From IMG/VR virus record IMGVR_UViG_3300037200_000153, positions 1 through 37,259 of that record: DNA of 37,259 nt; one strand, given 5' to 3'. The position numbers were made by a program, and so were the translations under genes. Shown one piece after another: positions 31,970-37,259 of the stretch. The first letter of the stretch is position 1. The number at the start of each line of letters is the position of its first letter. The notes below the pieces were generated by a model. It had not been told where the DNA came from. It saw only the letters and a program-made list of their open reading frames with translations, and searched no databases. The DNA is from a virus.

Positions 31970-32292
31970 AAGGCGCAGGCGATCAACTTTCAGATTGGAT
32001 CACCAGGTTTTGCGGAACCTGGACGTACATTCATTGGCTTAACTTTGGAACTGTTGGGTGGATTATCATGAATGATATATCTAAGCATCCACTAGACCCC
32101 TATCCTCACAATTTTCTTACCTTGGTTATGAGTTGGGCGGCGTTGGTGATTGGTGGCGTAATAATGATGGCACAAAACCGTCAGGCTAACCGGGATAGAC
32201 AAAGAGATGAGCGGGTAGAGTTTATTATTACGGAAGCTTCCAAGCAAATTAAGGTTATTGTCGATCTTGCTCATTCTGAAGAAATGCAATAG
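31966..32292 (+). CDS. DUF1003-like membrane protein, 108 aa
   Basis: 108 residues starting at TTG 31966, which overlaps the stop of the previous gene; the preceding in-frame codon is a stop, so no earlier start exists. The protein matches the DUF1003 pattern: LSDWITRFCGTWTYIHWLNF, WIIMNDISKHPLDPYPHNFL, a second helix LVMSWAALVIGGVIMMAQNR and a charged C-terminal helix. It has two transmembrane helices. Function of the family is not established; when phage-borne it may affect the host envelope. Confidence 0.78.
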   Translation: MKGAGDQLSDWITRFCGTWTYIHWLNFGTVGWIIMNDISKHPLDPYPHNFLTLVMSWAALVIGGVIMMAQNRQANRDRQRDERVEFIITEASKQIKVIVDLAHSEEMQ

Positions 32293-32303
32293 GATATAAT
32301 GTA

Positions 32304-32480
32304 ATGCCAAGAACTTACGCTTATTTCTGGGGAGAACCAAAAGGTGAATCCCAACATGTTCGGTTGACCCCAACAGCGGTGGCTTGGCTAGATAAGTATC
32401 ACCTAACCTGTGGTGACGTAGTTGAAATGTTATGTCGCAATATGAGCTTACCGGATGGGACAAATGCAAATAAGGATTAA
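32304..32480 (+). CDS. Small hypothetical protein, 58 aa
   Basis: 58 residues (MPRTYAYFWGEPKGESQHVR ...), with an AGGA eight bases upstream of the start. It overlaps the next gene by 26 bases. No family is recognised. Its region WLDKYHLTCGDVVEMLCRNM looks helical, perhaps a small DNA- or protein-binding module. Confidence 0.5.
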   Translation: MPRTYAYFWGEPKGESQHVRLTPTAVAWLDKYHLTCGDVVEMLCRNMSLPDGTNANKD

Positions 32481-32706
32481 CGGTAATGAGTTTCAAGTCA
32501 CCTATGAGGAAATAGGTACGTTTAACCCTAAGTACAAGGCGGAGTTTGCAAACTACTGGGAGTGTGAGTATCAGATTGCGGTACGACCTATCAAAATGGA
32601 TTATTTAATCTTGCTTCAGCGCCATGATGGATCGTTTGTACTGAAGCAGCGGCATTCAGCTCGTGTTATGACCGACCATTGCCAGGTGGAATTTATTAAT
32701 GCGTAG
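32455..32706 (+). CDS. Hypothetical protein, 83 aa
   Basis: 83 residues, or 80 if the second ATG at 32464 is used. The sequence RINGNEFQVTYEEIG, KYKAEFANYWECEYQIAVRP, YLILLQRHDGSFVLKQRHSA suggests a small beta-rich domain. No family recognised. It overlaps its neighbours on both sides, as is usual in this block. Confidence 0.5.
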   Translation: MGQMQIRINGNEFQVTYEEIGTFNPKYKAEFANYWECEYQIAVRPIKMDYLILLQRHDGSFVLKQRHSARVMTDHCQVEFINA

Positions 32707-32869
32707 TCTTGAATACTTGAATGATCTAAGGGAACTGTTGAATGAGGCACGTCTTACAAAAATGCCAAAGGCTGAGGTTGAGGGGCGGCTTCACCAACTA
32801 AGAGTTAAATACGAGGAGGAGCATAAGAATGTCATTAAAAGAAGTCCAGGCAGACCTCGCCGTTATTGA
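32699..32869 (+). CDS. Small helical protein, 56 aa
   Basis: 56 residues (MRSLEYLNDLRELLNEARLT ... KRSPGRPRRY). It is a charged helical protein with a basic C-terminus (PGRPRR, similar to an AT-hook core). The start overlaps the stop of the previous gene and the 3' end overlaps the next gene by 41 bases. Confidence 0.45.
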   Translation: MRSLEYLNDLRELLNEARLTKMPKAEVEGRLHQLRVKYEEEHKNVIKRSPGRPRRY

Positions 32870-33032
32870 GGAGTGCCTCAGAATGTCGGTTGAGATGACA
32901 TGGTATAAACCAGCGATGCTTAACAGCCTGAAAGACAGGTTGGAAAAAGGCCGCACATTAACGCAGGGTCAAAAAGTAACACTACGCAACGCATTGATAT
33001 TGATTGAAAAAAACTATTATAAGGATAAATAG
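32829..33032 (+). CDS. Small helical protein, 67 aa
   Basis: 67 residues, start preceded by GAGGAGGAG. It is all-helical in character (LKEVQADLAVIEECLRMSVE, LNSLKDRLEKGRTLTQGQKV). No family recognised. Confidence 0.6.
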   Translation: MSLKEVQADLAVIEECLRMSVEMTWYKPAMLNSLKDRLEKGRTLTQGQKVTLRNALILIEKNYYKDK

Positions 33033-33034
33033 CT

Positions 33035-33262
33035 ATGAGGATAGAAATTTGTCAAGAATCAAAAACTGAGATGGCGTTGGCTGATATTAAGCTCTTGAAG
33101 GCTGCATTAGATCGTCTTGAATATAACATCAGGAGAGTGAATAATAACAAAGGTTTAAAACGATCAATATACCAACAATGGAAGTCAATTGGATACCATC
33201 ATTTGGAACTGCAAATATATGTCAGAGATCTAATCAGAAGGGATAAAACGTGTGGACTATAA
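33035..33262 (+). CDS. Hypothetical protein, 75 aa
   Basis: 75 residues, basic and helical (ADIKLLKAALDRLEYNIRRV, LELQIYVRDLIRRDKTCGL). It starts two bases after the previous stop. No family recognised. Confidence 0.6.
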   Translation: MRIEICQESKTEMALADIKLLKAALDRLEYNIRRVNNNKGLKRSIYQQWKSIGYHHLELQIYVRDLIRRDKTCGL

Positions 33263-33405
33263 ATTTTGATGAGATGGGGCAAGTAGTTGCTCTACTAGAC
33301 AGTAAAGGATGTGTTGTCCTTGGTAAAACTTGCTGTAGCCGGAATGATATTATGCTATTTAAAGCGATAGCAGACGGTTTAAATGAAATCAATTATATAT
33401 GTTGA
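33250..33405 (+). CDS. Small hypothetical protein, GTG start, 51 aa
   Basis: An ORF of 51 codons from GTG 33250, preceded by the good Shine-Dalgarno AGAAGGGA. It overlaps the previous gene by 13 bases. The product (MWTINFDEMGQVVALLDSKG ... KTCCSRNDIMLF) has four cysteines. The TGA stop lies within the -35 hexamer of the downstream promoter. No family recognised. Confidence 0.45.
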   Translation: MWTINFDEMGQVVALLDSKGCVVLGKTCCSRNDIMLFKAIADGLNEINYIC

Positions 33406-33430
33406 CACATTTAAGATCATCCATTAGGAT
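33402..33430 (+). promoter_or_regulatory. Sigma70-like promoter
   Basis: TTGACA at 33402-33407, a spacer of exactly 17 bases, then TAGGAT at 33425-33430. The -35 is perfect and the -10 matches four of six. Transcription would begin near 33437, about 40 bases before the ATG at 33479, and would run through the structured non-coding region after it. Confidence 0.7.
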
Positions 33431-33478
33431 GAGATTACAGGGCCAACATAGAGTCCTGGAATGCGAAGGATAAAAAAG

Positions 33479-33712
33479 ATGAGTGAAACACTTAGTCAAT
33501 TAGATGCCGTTATTGCGGCTATCGGCACTGCTGTAACACAGGTTGCGGATGACATTTCTGCTCTATTGGGTAGAATTGGGCAAAACCCTGATTATACCAA
33601 TGAGGTGAATGCCCTGAATTCAAGCTTAAGTGCATTGCAAGCAGCTCACACTTCAGCAGCAGAAGCCAACACTGATGCTGGTAGCGCACCACCGGCACCT
33701 CCGTCTGCTTAA
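33479..33712 (+). CDS. Small coiled-coil protein with Pro-rich tail, 77 aa
   Basis: I choose ATG 33479 (MSETLSQLDAVIAAIGTAVT), preceded by GAAGGAT; an in-frame ATG at 33461 is possible. Residues 1-60 form heptad-like helices rich in Ala, Ile, Val and Leu; residues 62-77 are Ala/Pro-rich (PPAPPSA). Small proteins of this kind recur in phage genomes, function unknown. It is served by its own strong promoter and followed by a hairpin, so it may be the most highly expressed gene of this block. Confidence 0.65.
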   Translation: MSETLSQLDAVIAAIGTAVTQVADDISALLGRIGQNPDYTNEVNALNSSLSALQAAHTSAAEANTDAGSAPPAPPSA

Positions 33713-33747
33713 TACATATTCAGACAACAAGTAACTGCGTTTTATTA

Positions 33748-33781
33748 CCCGCTTTTTGTCGCAACAAAAATAAAAAGCGGG
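33748..33781. other. 10-bp hairpin after small coiled-coil gene
   Basis: Perfect arms CCCGCTTTTT (33748-33757) and AAAAAGCGGG (33772-33781) with a 14-base loop. No T-run follows on either strand, so it is not a canonical terminator. It could protect the mRNA end or be the first hairpin of a longer structured RNA. Confidence 0.75.
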
Positions 33782-33785
33782 GCCT

Positions 33786-33858
33786 GGGGAAGTAAAAGAT
33801 TTCGACGACTAAACCGAAAGGCTGACGTTCGGAAGTGGGGGCAGTACCCACCTTCTCC
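33786..33858 (+). ncRNA. Candidate structured RNA with tRNA-like acceptor and T-arm
   Basis: GGGGAAG (33786-33792) pairs with CTTCTCC (33852-33858): seven pairs, one G-U. Directly inside the 3' strand is a 5-7-5 arm, GTGGG (33835-33839), loop GGCAGTA, CCCAC (33847-33851), which reproduces tRNA T-arm/acceptor geometry. Before it CCGAA (33814-33818) and TTCGG (33828-33832) form a second hairpin with a nine-base loop. The D-arm region has no proper stem but contains GATTTCGACG, reminiscent of the tmRNA D-loop. The T-loop lacks the TTC consensus, the loop between is not a normal anticodon loop, and the variable region is two bases, so it is not an ordinary tRNA. Part of the 3' side can alternatively pair as a simple bulged hairpin. 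Confidence 0.4.
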
Positions 33859-33919
33859 ATATGTACATTAGCGTGTTTATCGTGGTAGAGCAGCCAGGTA
33901 CGGAAATGAGGATAGAAAG

Positions 33920-34138
33920 ATGACACGGTTTCACTATATACCTGTTGAAGATGTTCAAATTGATCTTGAGGAATGGCGTGATGACTTTGAGGAAGAATAT
34001 GGTTATGACAACATTAAAGATATGTTGGTTGACGCCATAACCGTGTTTGAGCATTTTGCTAATCCTGCGGCTGAAAATGGAAGCCCGGCATGGTTGGCCT
34101 GGCAGTTGATGCATCAAACAAAAAGAATGTGTCTATAG
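33920..34138 (+). CDS. Acidic hypothetical protein, 72 aa
   Basis: 72 residues, strongly acidic in the first half (EDVQIDLEEWRDDFEEEYGY). The start is preceded by GAGGATAGAAAG. Small acidic phage proteins sometimes mimic DNA or bind host factors, but no motif identifies this one. Confidence 0.6.
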   Translation: MTRFHYIPVEDVQIDLEEWRDDFEEEYGYDNIKDMLVDAITVFEHFANPAAENGSPAWLAWQLMHQTKRMCL

Positions 34139-34168
34139 AAAAGTTAGTAATGAAGGAACAAGAAAATA

Positions 34169-34645
34169 ATGAAGATAACACTTGAAGGTAATGATATGGC
34201 TGAAATTTCAGCCATGGTGGAAATGTTTAAAACCAAAACCAGTCCTGAGGCGGCGGTGCCCAAGTTTACCAAGGTTGGGATTTATCGATTCCCAACAGAA
34301 TGGCTTGGGGTTGTGCAGATGTTGGTTGATGATTTCGTCACCTTTACCATGAAAGATTTGGATGTGTTTATTGGGGAGGGGGCAACCGTTGCTCAAAAGA
34401 CTGGGTTGGCAACCTACATTAAAACCCAGTTGAAAGACTCGATTATTGTTGAACAGGGGGCCTTGGTAGGGCGGTCGTATCTATTTACGCCTTACCGGGT
34501 GGAAAATGGGGTTCAGGTTTTGGCTACAGCCAGAATGATACGATCAGCCAACACTGTGCGAAGCGGGGGTGCTAAGACTGTGCGGCTACGCTATGATGAT
34601 AGGGATGGCGATGTTATTTCAGATGCGATGAGGACTGTCAGATGA
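34169..34645 (+). CDS. Hypothetical protein, 158 aa
   Basis: 158 residues. Start preceded by GAAGGAAC. The middle (VGIYRFPTEWLGVVQMLVDD, FVTFTMKDLDVFIGEGATVA) looks like a folded alpha/beta domain, the C-terminus is basic (SANTVRSGGAKTVRLRYDDR). The stop overlaps the ThyX start by 4 bases, so it is co-translated with ThyX. The short internal ATG at 34196 is a less likely start. Family not recognised. Confidence 0.6.
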   Translation: MKITLEGNDMAEISAMVEMFKTKTSPEAAVPKFTKVGIYRFPTEWLGVVQMLVDDFVTFTMKDLDVFIGEGATVAQKTGLATYIKTQLKDSIIVEQGALVGRSYLFTPYRVENGVQVLATARMIRSANTVRSGGAKTVRLRYDDRDGDVISDAMRTVR

Positions 34646-35337
34646 ATGTTGATTATATTGATCACATGGGGACGGATTTGACGGTTGTGAATGCCGCAAG
34701 AGTCTCACTAGCTAAACATCATGAGGTGATGGATGAAAGCGATGTGAGGCTGATTAAACATCTGGCTACACATGATCACTGGAGTCCTTTCAGTCATTGT
34801 CAGGTCCAATTTAGAATAACGGCCCCTCTGTTCGTCGCCAGGCAGTTGTGGAGAAGTCATGTAGGATTGTCGGGTGGGGATTGCGGCTATATGGGGTGGA
34901 ATGAGGTCAGTCGCAGATACGTCGATGAAGAACCTGAATTTTATGTACCGGATGAATGGCGAGGGAGACCACCGGGTTCGATAAAGCAGGGAAGTGGGGA
35001 CGAGGTTATTGTGGATAAAGTTGCCATTAAAGGGTTTGGTCATAAACTCACGCCTCACGAATGGTACGATTTAGCGATAGATAATATGGCAAGTATCTAT
35101 AACGGTCTAATAGGGGTTGGTATCGCCCCTGAGATGGCTAGGATGGTATTACCAGCGAGTGTTGAGACCTCCTGGTATTGGACAGGCTCCCTGGCGGCAT
35201 GGGGGAGGATCTGTAAACTAAGACTCGACCAACACGCCCAAAAGGAAAGTCGGGTAATCGCTGAACGGATAGCTGAGGAGTGTAGGCGATTATTCCCAGT
35301 AAGCTGGGAGGCACTGATAAATGGAAGGCGTAATTGA
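34642..35337 (+). CDS. thyX: Flavin-dependent thymidylate synthase ThyX, variant motif
   Basis: 231 residues. ThyX converts dUMP to dTMP using methylenetetrahydrofolate, FAD and NADPH. Support: IDHMGTDLTVVNAARVSLAK at the N-terminus, HDHWSPFSHCQVQFRI, ARQLW at 66-70, NEVSRRY at 87-93, and SVETSWYWTGSLAAW with QHAQKE near the C-terminus. The usual RHR-type signature is replaced: residues 67-73 are RQLWRSH, and about eight extra residues (SGGDCGYM) precede WNEVSRRY, compared with the phage form in which VGL runs almost directly into NEVSRRY. Catalytic competence is therefore uncertain, though length and other motifs look complete. Confidence 0.88.
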   Translation: MNVDYIDHMGTDLTVVNAARVSLAKHHEVMDESDVRLIKHLATHDHWSPFSHCQVQFRITAPLFVARQLWRSHVGLSGGDCGYMGWNEVSRRYVDEEPEFYVPDEWRGRPPGSIKQGSGDEVIVDKVAIKGFGHKLTPHEWYDLAIDNMASIYNGLIGVGIAPEMARMVLPASVETSWYWTGSLAAWGRICKLRLDQHAQKESRVIAERIAEECRRLFPVSWEALINGRRN

Positions 35338-35596
35338 TGATATAGCTACCCAGTATATGAGCCGGGTGGCTAAGTTGACAAAACATCAAAGAAAGATTTT
35401 GATGATGCATGGTGAGGGTTTGAGCCATAAAGCAATGGCTCAGCGGCTAGTAATAGCCATATCCACGCTCAAAACCAACATTAACGCCCTATACTTCAAG
35501 CTGGGGTTTCCGACGGATAAGGACCATAAAGCGTTTTGCCACGCGGCGATGTGTGGGGTGATTGCAGAAAGGTTGAGAGCTAATGGGGGACCATAG
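35321..35596 (+). CDS. LuxR-type HTH protein, 91 aa
   Basis: 91 residues. Residues 19-65 match the GerE/LuxR DNA-binding domain: LTKHQRKILMMHGEGLSHKA, MAQRLVIAISTLKTNINALY, FKLG. There is no receiver or ligand-binding domain. GGGAGG precedes the start, within the 3' end of thyX. It could regulate the phage genes around it or host genes. Stand-alone LuxR HTH proteins occur in several phages. Confidence 0.8.
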   Translation: MEGVIDDIATQYMSRVAKLTKHQRKILMMHGEGLSHKAMAQRLVIAISTLKTNINALYFKLGFPTDKDHKAFCHAAMCGVIAERLRANGGP

Positions 35597-35625
35597 TCCG
35601 GTAAACCCGGAGAAAGGAGAGTAGA

Positions 35626-36204
35626 ATGACGCTAGAAACCACACTTGATACTATAGCGGCGTATAAGCCCTGCGAGTCAGGCTGGGATAAACTCGTTGCG
35701 GGAATTGGCGACATTAAACGGAATAAACCGTTTGCGCTGTCAAGGATTATAGAGATAAACGATATTCAAGATACACTTTGGGCGCTGAAACATACGCAGC
35801 CGTTAGAGGTGTTTAGTCGCATTGTGGTCACTTTTGCCTGCGATTGTGCTGAAAGAGTGCTGCCGGTTTATGAAGCGAAATATCCAGAGAATAAAGCACC
35901 TCATGAGGCTATTCGGCAAGCAAGGCTATTTCTAGAACCTGATTTTTATGCAGCCGATGCTGCCGATGCTGCCAATGCTGCCTATGCCGCAGCCGATGCT
36001 GCCAAGGCTGCCTATGCCGCAGCCGATGCTGCCGATGCTGCCAATGCTGCCTATGCCGCCTATGCCGCTGCCTATGCCGCTACCAGGGCTGCCGATGCTA
36101 CCGATGCTGCTGCCTATGCCGCTGCCAAGGCTGCCTATGCCGCAGCCGATGCTGCTGAAATTGAGTGGCAGAAAGCCCGATTAAAGGAGTTGCTAGATGC
36201 CTGA
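35626..36204 (+). CDS. Imm5-like protein with Ala-rich repeat tail, 192 aa
   Basis: 192 residues. Residues 65-108 (VVTFACDCAERVLPVYEAKY, APHEAIRQARLFL) match the pattern of the Imm5-like immunity domain, where a conserved CDCAER-VLP...PREAI-AAR run precedes an Ala-rich helical part. Residues 108-178 are almost pure Ala/Asp/Tyr/Asn repeats (AADAANAAYAAADAAKAAYA), most likely one long helix. The DNA of this part contains exact repeats. Shine-Dalgarno AAGGAGA. Imm5 proteins in bacteria neutralise polymorphic toxins; whether this one does is unknown. Confidence 0.65.
   Translation: MTLETTLDTIAAYKPCESGWDKLVAGIGDIKRNKPFALSRIIEINDIQDTLWALKHTQPLEVFSRIVVTFACDCAERVLPVYEAKYPENKAPHEAIRQARLFLEPDFYAADAADAANAAYAAADAAKAAYAAADAADAANAAYAAYAAAYAATRAADATDAAAYAAAKAAYAAADAAEIEWQKARLKELLDA
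35950..36156 (+). repeat. Ala-codon repeat array
   Basis: Imperfect trinucleotide-phase repeats built of GCTGCC-GAT, GCTGCC-AAT, GCTGCC-TAT units. A 41-base stretch at 35950-35990 recurs exactly at 36019-36059, and a 35-base stretch around 35998 recurs at 36121. Length can vary in frame by slippage. Confidence 0.85.
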
Positions 36205-36595
36205 ACGATTGGAAGAAGCGCTGAGGCTGTTAAAGACAATATGCACGATTCCGCATTGTCAGGACGTTAGACCAAACGCAGAAGCTGCAATAAAGCTCAT
36301 TCAAGCTGAAATCGAGCGGCTGAAGAATCTAAAAACCGGTAATGACCAACTCAAATATGAGGCCTATAGTTTACGAAAGGACTGGCAACCACTTCCGGTG
36401 CCACCAGTCGATGGCAAGGGGGGTGCGGTAATGGCTCAACGACTAACACCATTACAGGCGGACGCTGTCTATTGCTTCGTTAATAAAATTCTGCATGGGG
36501 ATTCTAAGCATCGTAGATGGCTAATTGAGGCCGCAGCTAAATTTTGCGAAGGGGAACCAATCCCAAAGGAACCAGAAGAAGGAGATCGAGAATGA
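36197..36595 (+). CDS. Hypothetical protein, 132 aa
   Basis: 132 residues. The N-terminal half is helical (LEEALRLLKTICTIPHCQDV, EAAIKLIQAEIERLKNL). The C-terminal half (LTPLQADAVYCFVNKILHGD, KHRRWLIEAAAKFCEGEPIP) may be a small separate domain. It overlaps both neighbours by 4-8 bases. No known function. Confidence 0.6.
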   Translation: MPERLEEALRLLKTICTIPHCQDVRPNAEAAIKLIQAEIERLKNLKTGNDQLKYEAYSLRKDWQPLPVPPVDGKGGAVMAQRLTPLQADAVYCFVNKILHGDSKHRRWLIEAAAKFCEGEPIPKEPEEGDRE

Positions 36596-36849
36596 GTAGC
36601 CTGGATGAGATACGGATAAATACCTACGTATATCACTCTATTAGAGGAGCAGAGGGTCATTTTTTCGAGTTTAGTAGAGGGCGTGATGATTTAAAGTACC
36701 TCCTCACCCTTATCGACACGATGAAAGCGGATTGTGAGACGATGGCCGAGTTTGTGTTAGCTGAGGCAACACAGGAGCTTTGTGGAGATTCGTACATTCA
36801 ACAGATCGCCCAAAAGTACCAGCAAGCAAAAGAAGGAGGCCGAGAATGA
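36592..36849 (+). CDS. Hypothetical protein, first of tandem paralogues, 85 aa
   Basis: I choose ATG 36592, which overlaps the previous stop (ATGA) and matches the start of its paralogue. 85 residues, MSSLDEIRINTYVYHSIRGA ... YLLTLIDTMKADCETMAEFV. It shares start, Shine-Dalgarno region and the LTLIDTMK motif with the next gene. Confidence 0.62.
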   Translation: MSSLDEIRINTYVYHSIRGAEGHFFEFSRGRDDLKYLLTLIDTMKADCETMAEFVLAEATQELCGDSYIQQIAQKYQQAKEGGRE

Positions 36850-37103
36850 GTGGCCTGGATGAGATACGGGAAACATCTAAAAATTTCGAATATGAGAATA
36901 GGATTCAATGTGAAATTGATATTCGTTACCTCTTCACCCTCATCGACACGATGAAGACGGCGCTGGAGTTTTATGCGGAGGGTCGGCATTTTAAACCAAC
37001 AGGGTTGAAAATCGTAAAAGAGATGCACGCTGAAGATCATCCGGGCGAAACTGCTCGCAAAGCGTTAGAGGTGTTGGAAAAAGGAGAAACGAAAAATGTT
37101 TAA
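36846..37103 (+). CDS. Hypothetical protein, second of tandem paralogues, 85 aa
   Basis: ATG 36846 overlaps the previous stop (ATGA). 85 residues, MSGLDEIRETSKNFEYENRI ... YLFTLIDTMKTALEFYAEGR. The same length and the LDEIR and TLIDTMK motifs show duplication; C-terminal halves have diverged. Confidence 0.62.
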   Translation: MSGLDEIRETSKNFEYENRIQCEIDIRYLFTLIDTMKTALEFYAEGRHFKPTGLKIVKEMHAEDHPGETARKALEVLEKGETKNV

Positions 37104-37245
37104 ACGAAAAATAAAGGTTATTTCTAAGGGATCCCCGTTTAAATATGACGGATGCCCTGCATGTGGAGGGCTGGTTAATAGCCGATCTATTCAGGAATGG
37201 CCGCAAGCCAAAAGGTGCCGTTTTAAGGAAAGTTATTTTTTTTGA
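37096..37245 (+). CDS. Small zinc-ribbon-like protein, possibly frameshifted, 49 aa
   Basis: 49 residues from ATG 37096 with Shine-Dalgarno AAGGAG. It contains CPACGG, half of a zinc ribbon. The frame stops at TGA directly after a run of eight T (37236-37243). One fewer T would continue the frame as YFFDCAGS beyond the window, which would supply a further Cys. It may be a complete short protein, a frameshifted gene, or a sequencing artefact in a homopolymer. Confidence 0.4.
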   Translation: MFKRKIKVISKGSPFKYDGCPACGGLVNSRSIQEWPQAKRCRFKESYFF

Positions 37246-37259
37246 TTGTGCGGGGAGCA

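Noticed and set aside
33748-33781. Rho-independent terminator
   Set aside because: The stem is good but no T-run follows on either strand, so it is listed only as a hairpin.
33790-33850. Glutamine or c-di-GMP riboswitch, or hammerhead ribozyme, suggested by CGGAAGTGGG and AAACCGAAAGG segments
   Set aside because: The required conserved core segments and stems of these classes are not present in the right order; only the tRNA-like geometry holds.
33866-33905. GGTAGAGCAG, which looks like a tRNA D-arm
   Set aside because: No anticodon arm, T-arm or acceptor stem can be built around it; it is most likely chance in the leader of the 72-residue gene.

Overview
This window is most of the structural half of a tailed double-stranded DNA phage, either a free phage or a prophage whose ends lie outside the window. 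The tail module is lambda-like: tail tube, G/GT, tape measure, M, L, K, I and J homologues in order, so the particle should have a long non-contractile tail. The head module uses a Mu gp29-type portal, a Mu gpF-type minor head protein and an XkdF-type maturation protease. Base composition is moderate and Shine-Dalgarno sequences are of the AGGAG type. The lambda-type tail and GH108-type lysin fit a Gram-negative, probably gammaproteobacterial, host, but nothing here fixes the host. No integrase, repressor, replication gene or host gene is visible.

Layout. The minus strand from about 31.8 kb down to 1 carries the late genes. In order of transcription these are small terminase, an HTH-metallophosphoesterase, two small genes, large terminase, portal, MuF protein, a ChaB/2H/XkdF fusion protease, a 59-codon overlapping ORF, scaffold, decoration protein, major capsid protein, two small virion-type genes, head-tail adaptor, and a Rossmann-fold (DUF115/GT42-like) gene. 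After an interruption come tail tube, terminator hairpin, G and GT (a -1 frameshift product), tape measure, two M paralogues, L, K, I, J, tail fibre, a small unknown gene, a holin- or spanin-like protein, lysin, and several tail-fibre-like genes. The last of these is built from long exact repeats and runs off the left edge. Most neighbours overlap by ATGA or TAATG, which suggests translational coupling.

The interruption at 17674-19395 is the main structural surprise. Four genes (stopper-like, tail completion, two tandem tail terminators) lie on the plus strand exactly where lambda-like order puts FII, Z and U. Re-inverting the block would restore the canonical order.

The plus strand from 31808 to the right edge carries small, mostly unknown genes that diverge from the terminase operon at a palindromic -10 element. 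They include a DUF1003 membrane protein, many short ORFs, a variant ThyX, a LuxR-type HTH protein, an Ala-rich Imm5-like protein and a pair of tandem 85-residue paralogues. A strong sigma70-like promoter (33402-33430) precedes a small coiled-coil gene, which is followed by a roughly 200-base non-coding stretch with several hairpins and a tRNA-like acceptor/T-arm geometry.

Most notable: (1) the head protease gene encodes ChaB-like, 2H phosphoesterase (two HxT motifs, the active-site arrangement of Acb1-type anti-CBASS enzymes) and XkdF domains in one chain; (2) the inverted connector block; (3) the candidate structured RNA; (4) the HTH-metallophosphoesterase inside the terminase operon.
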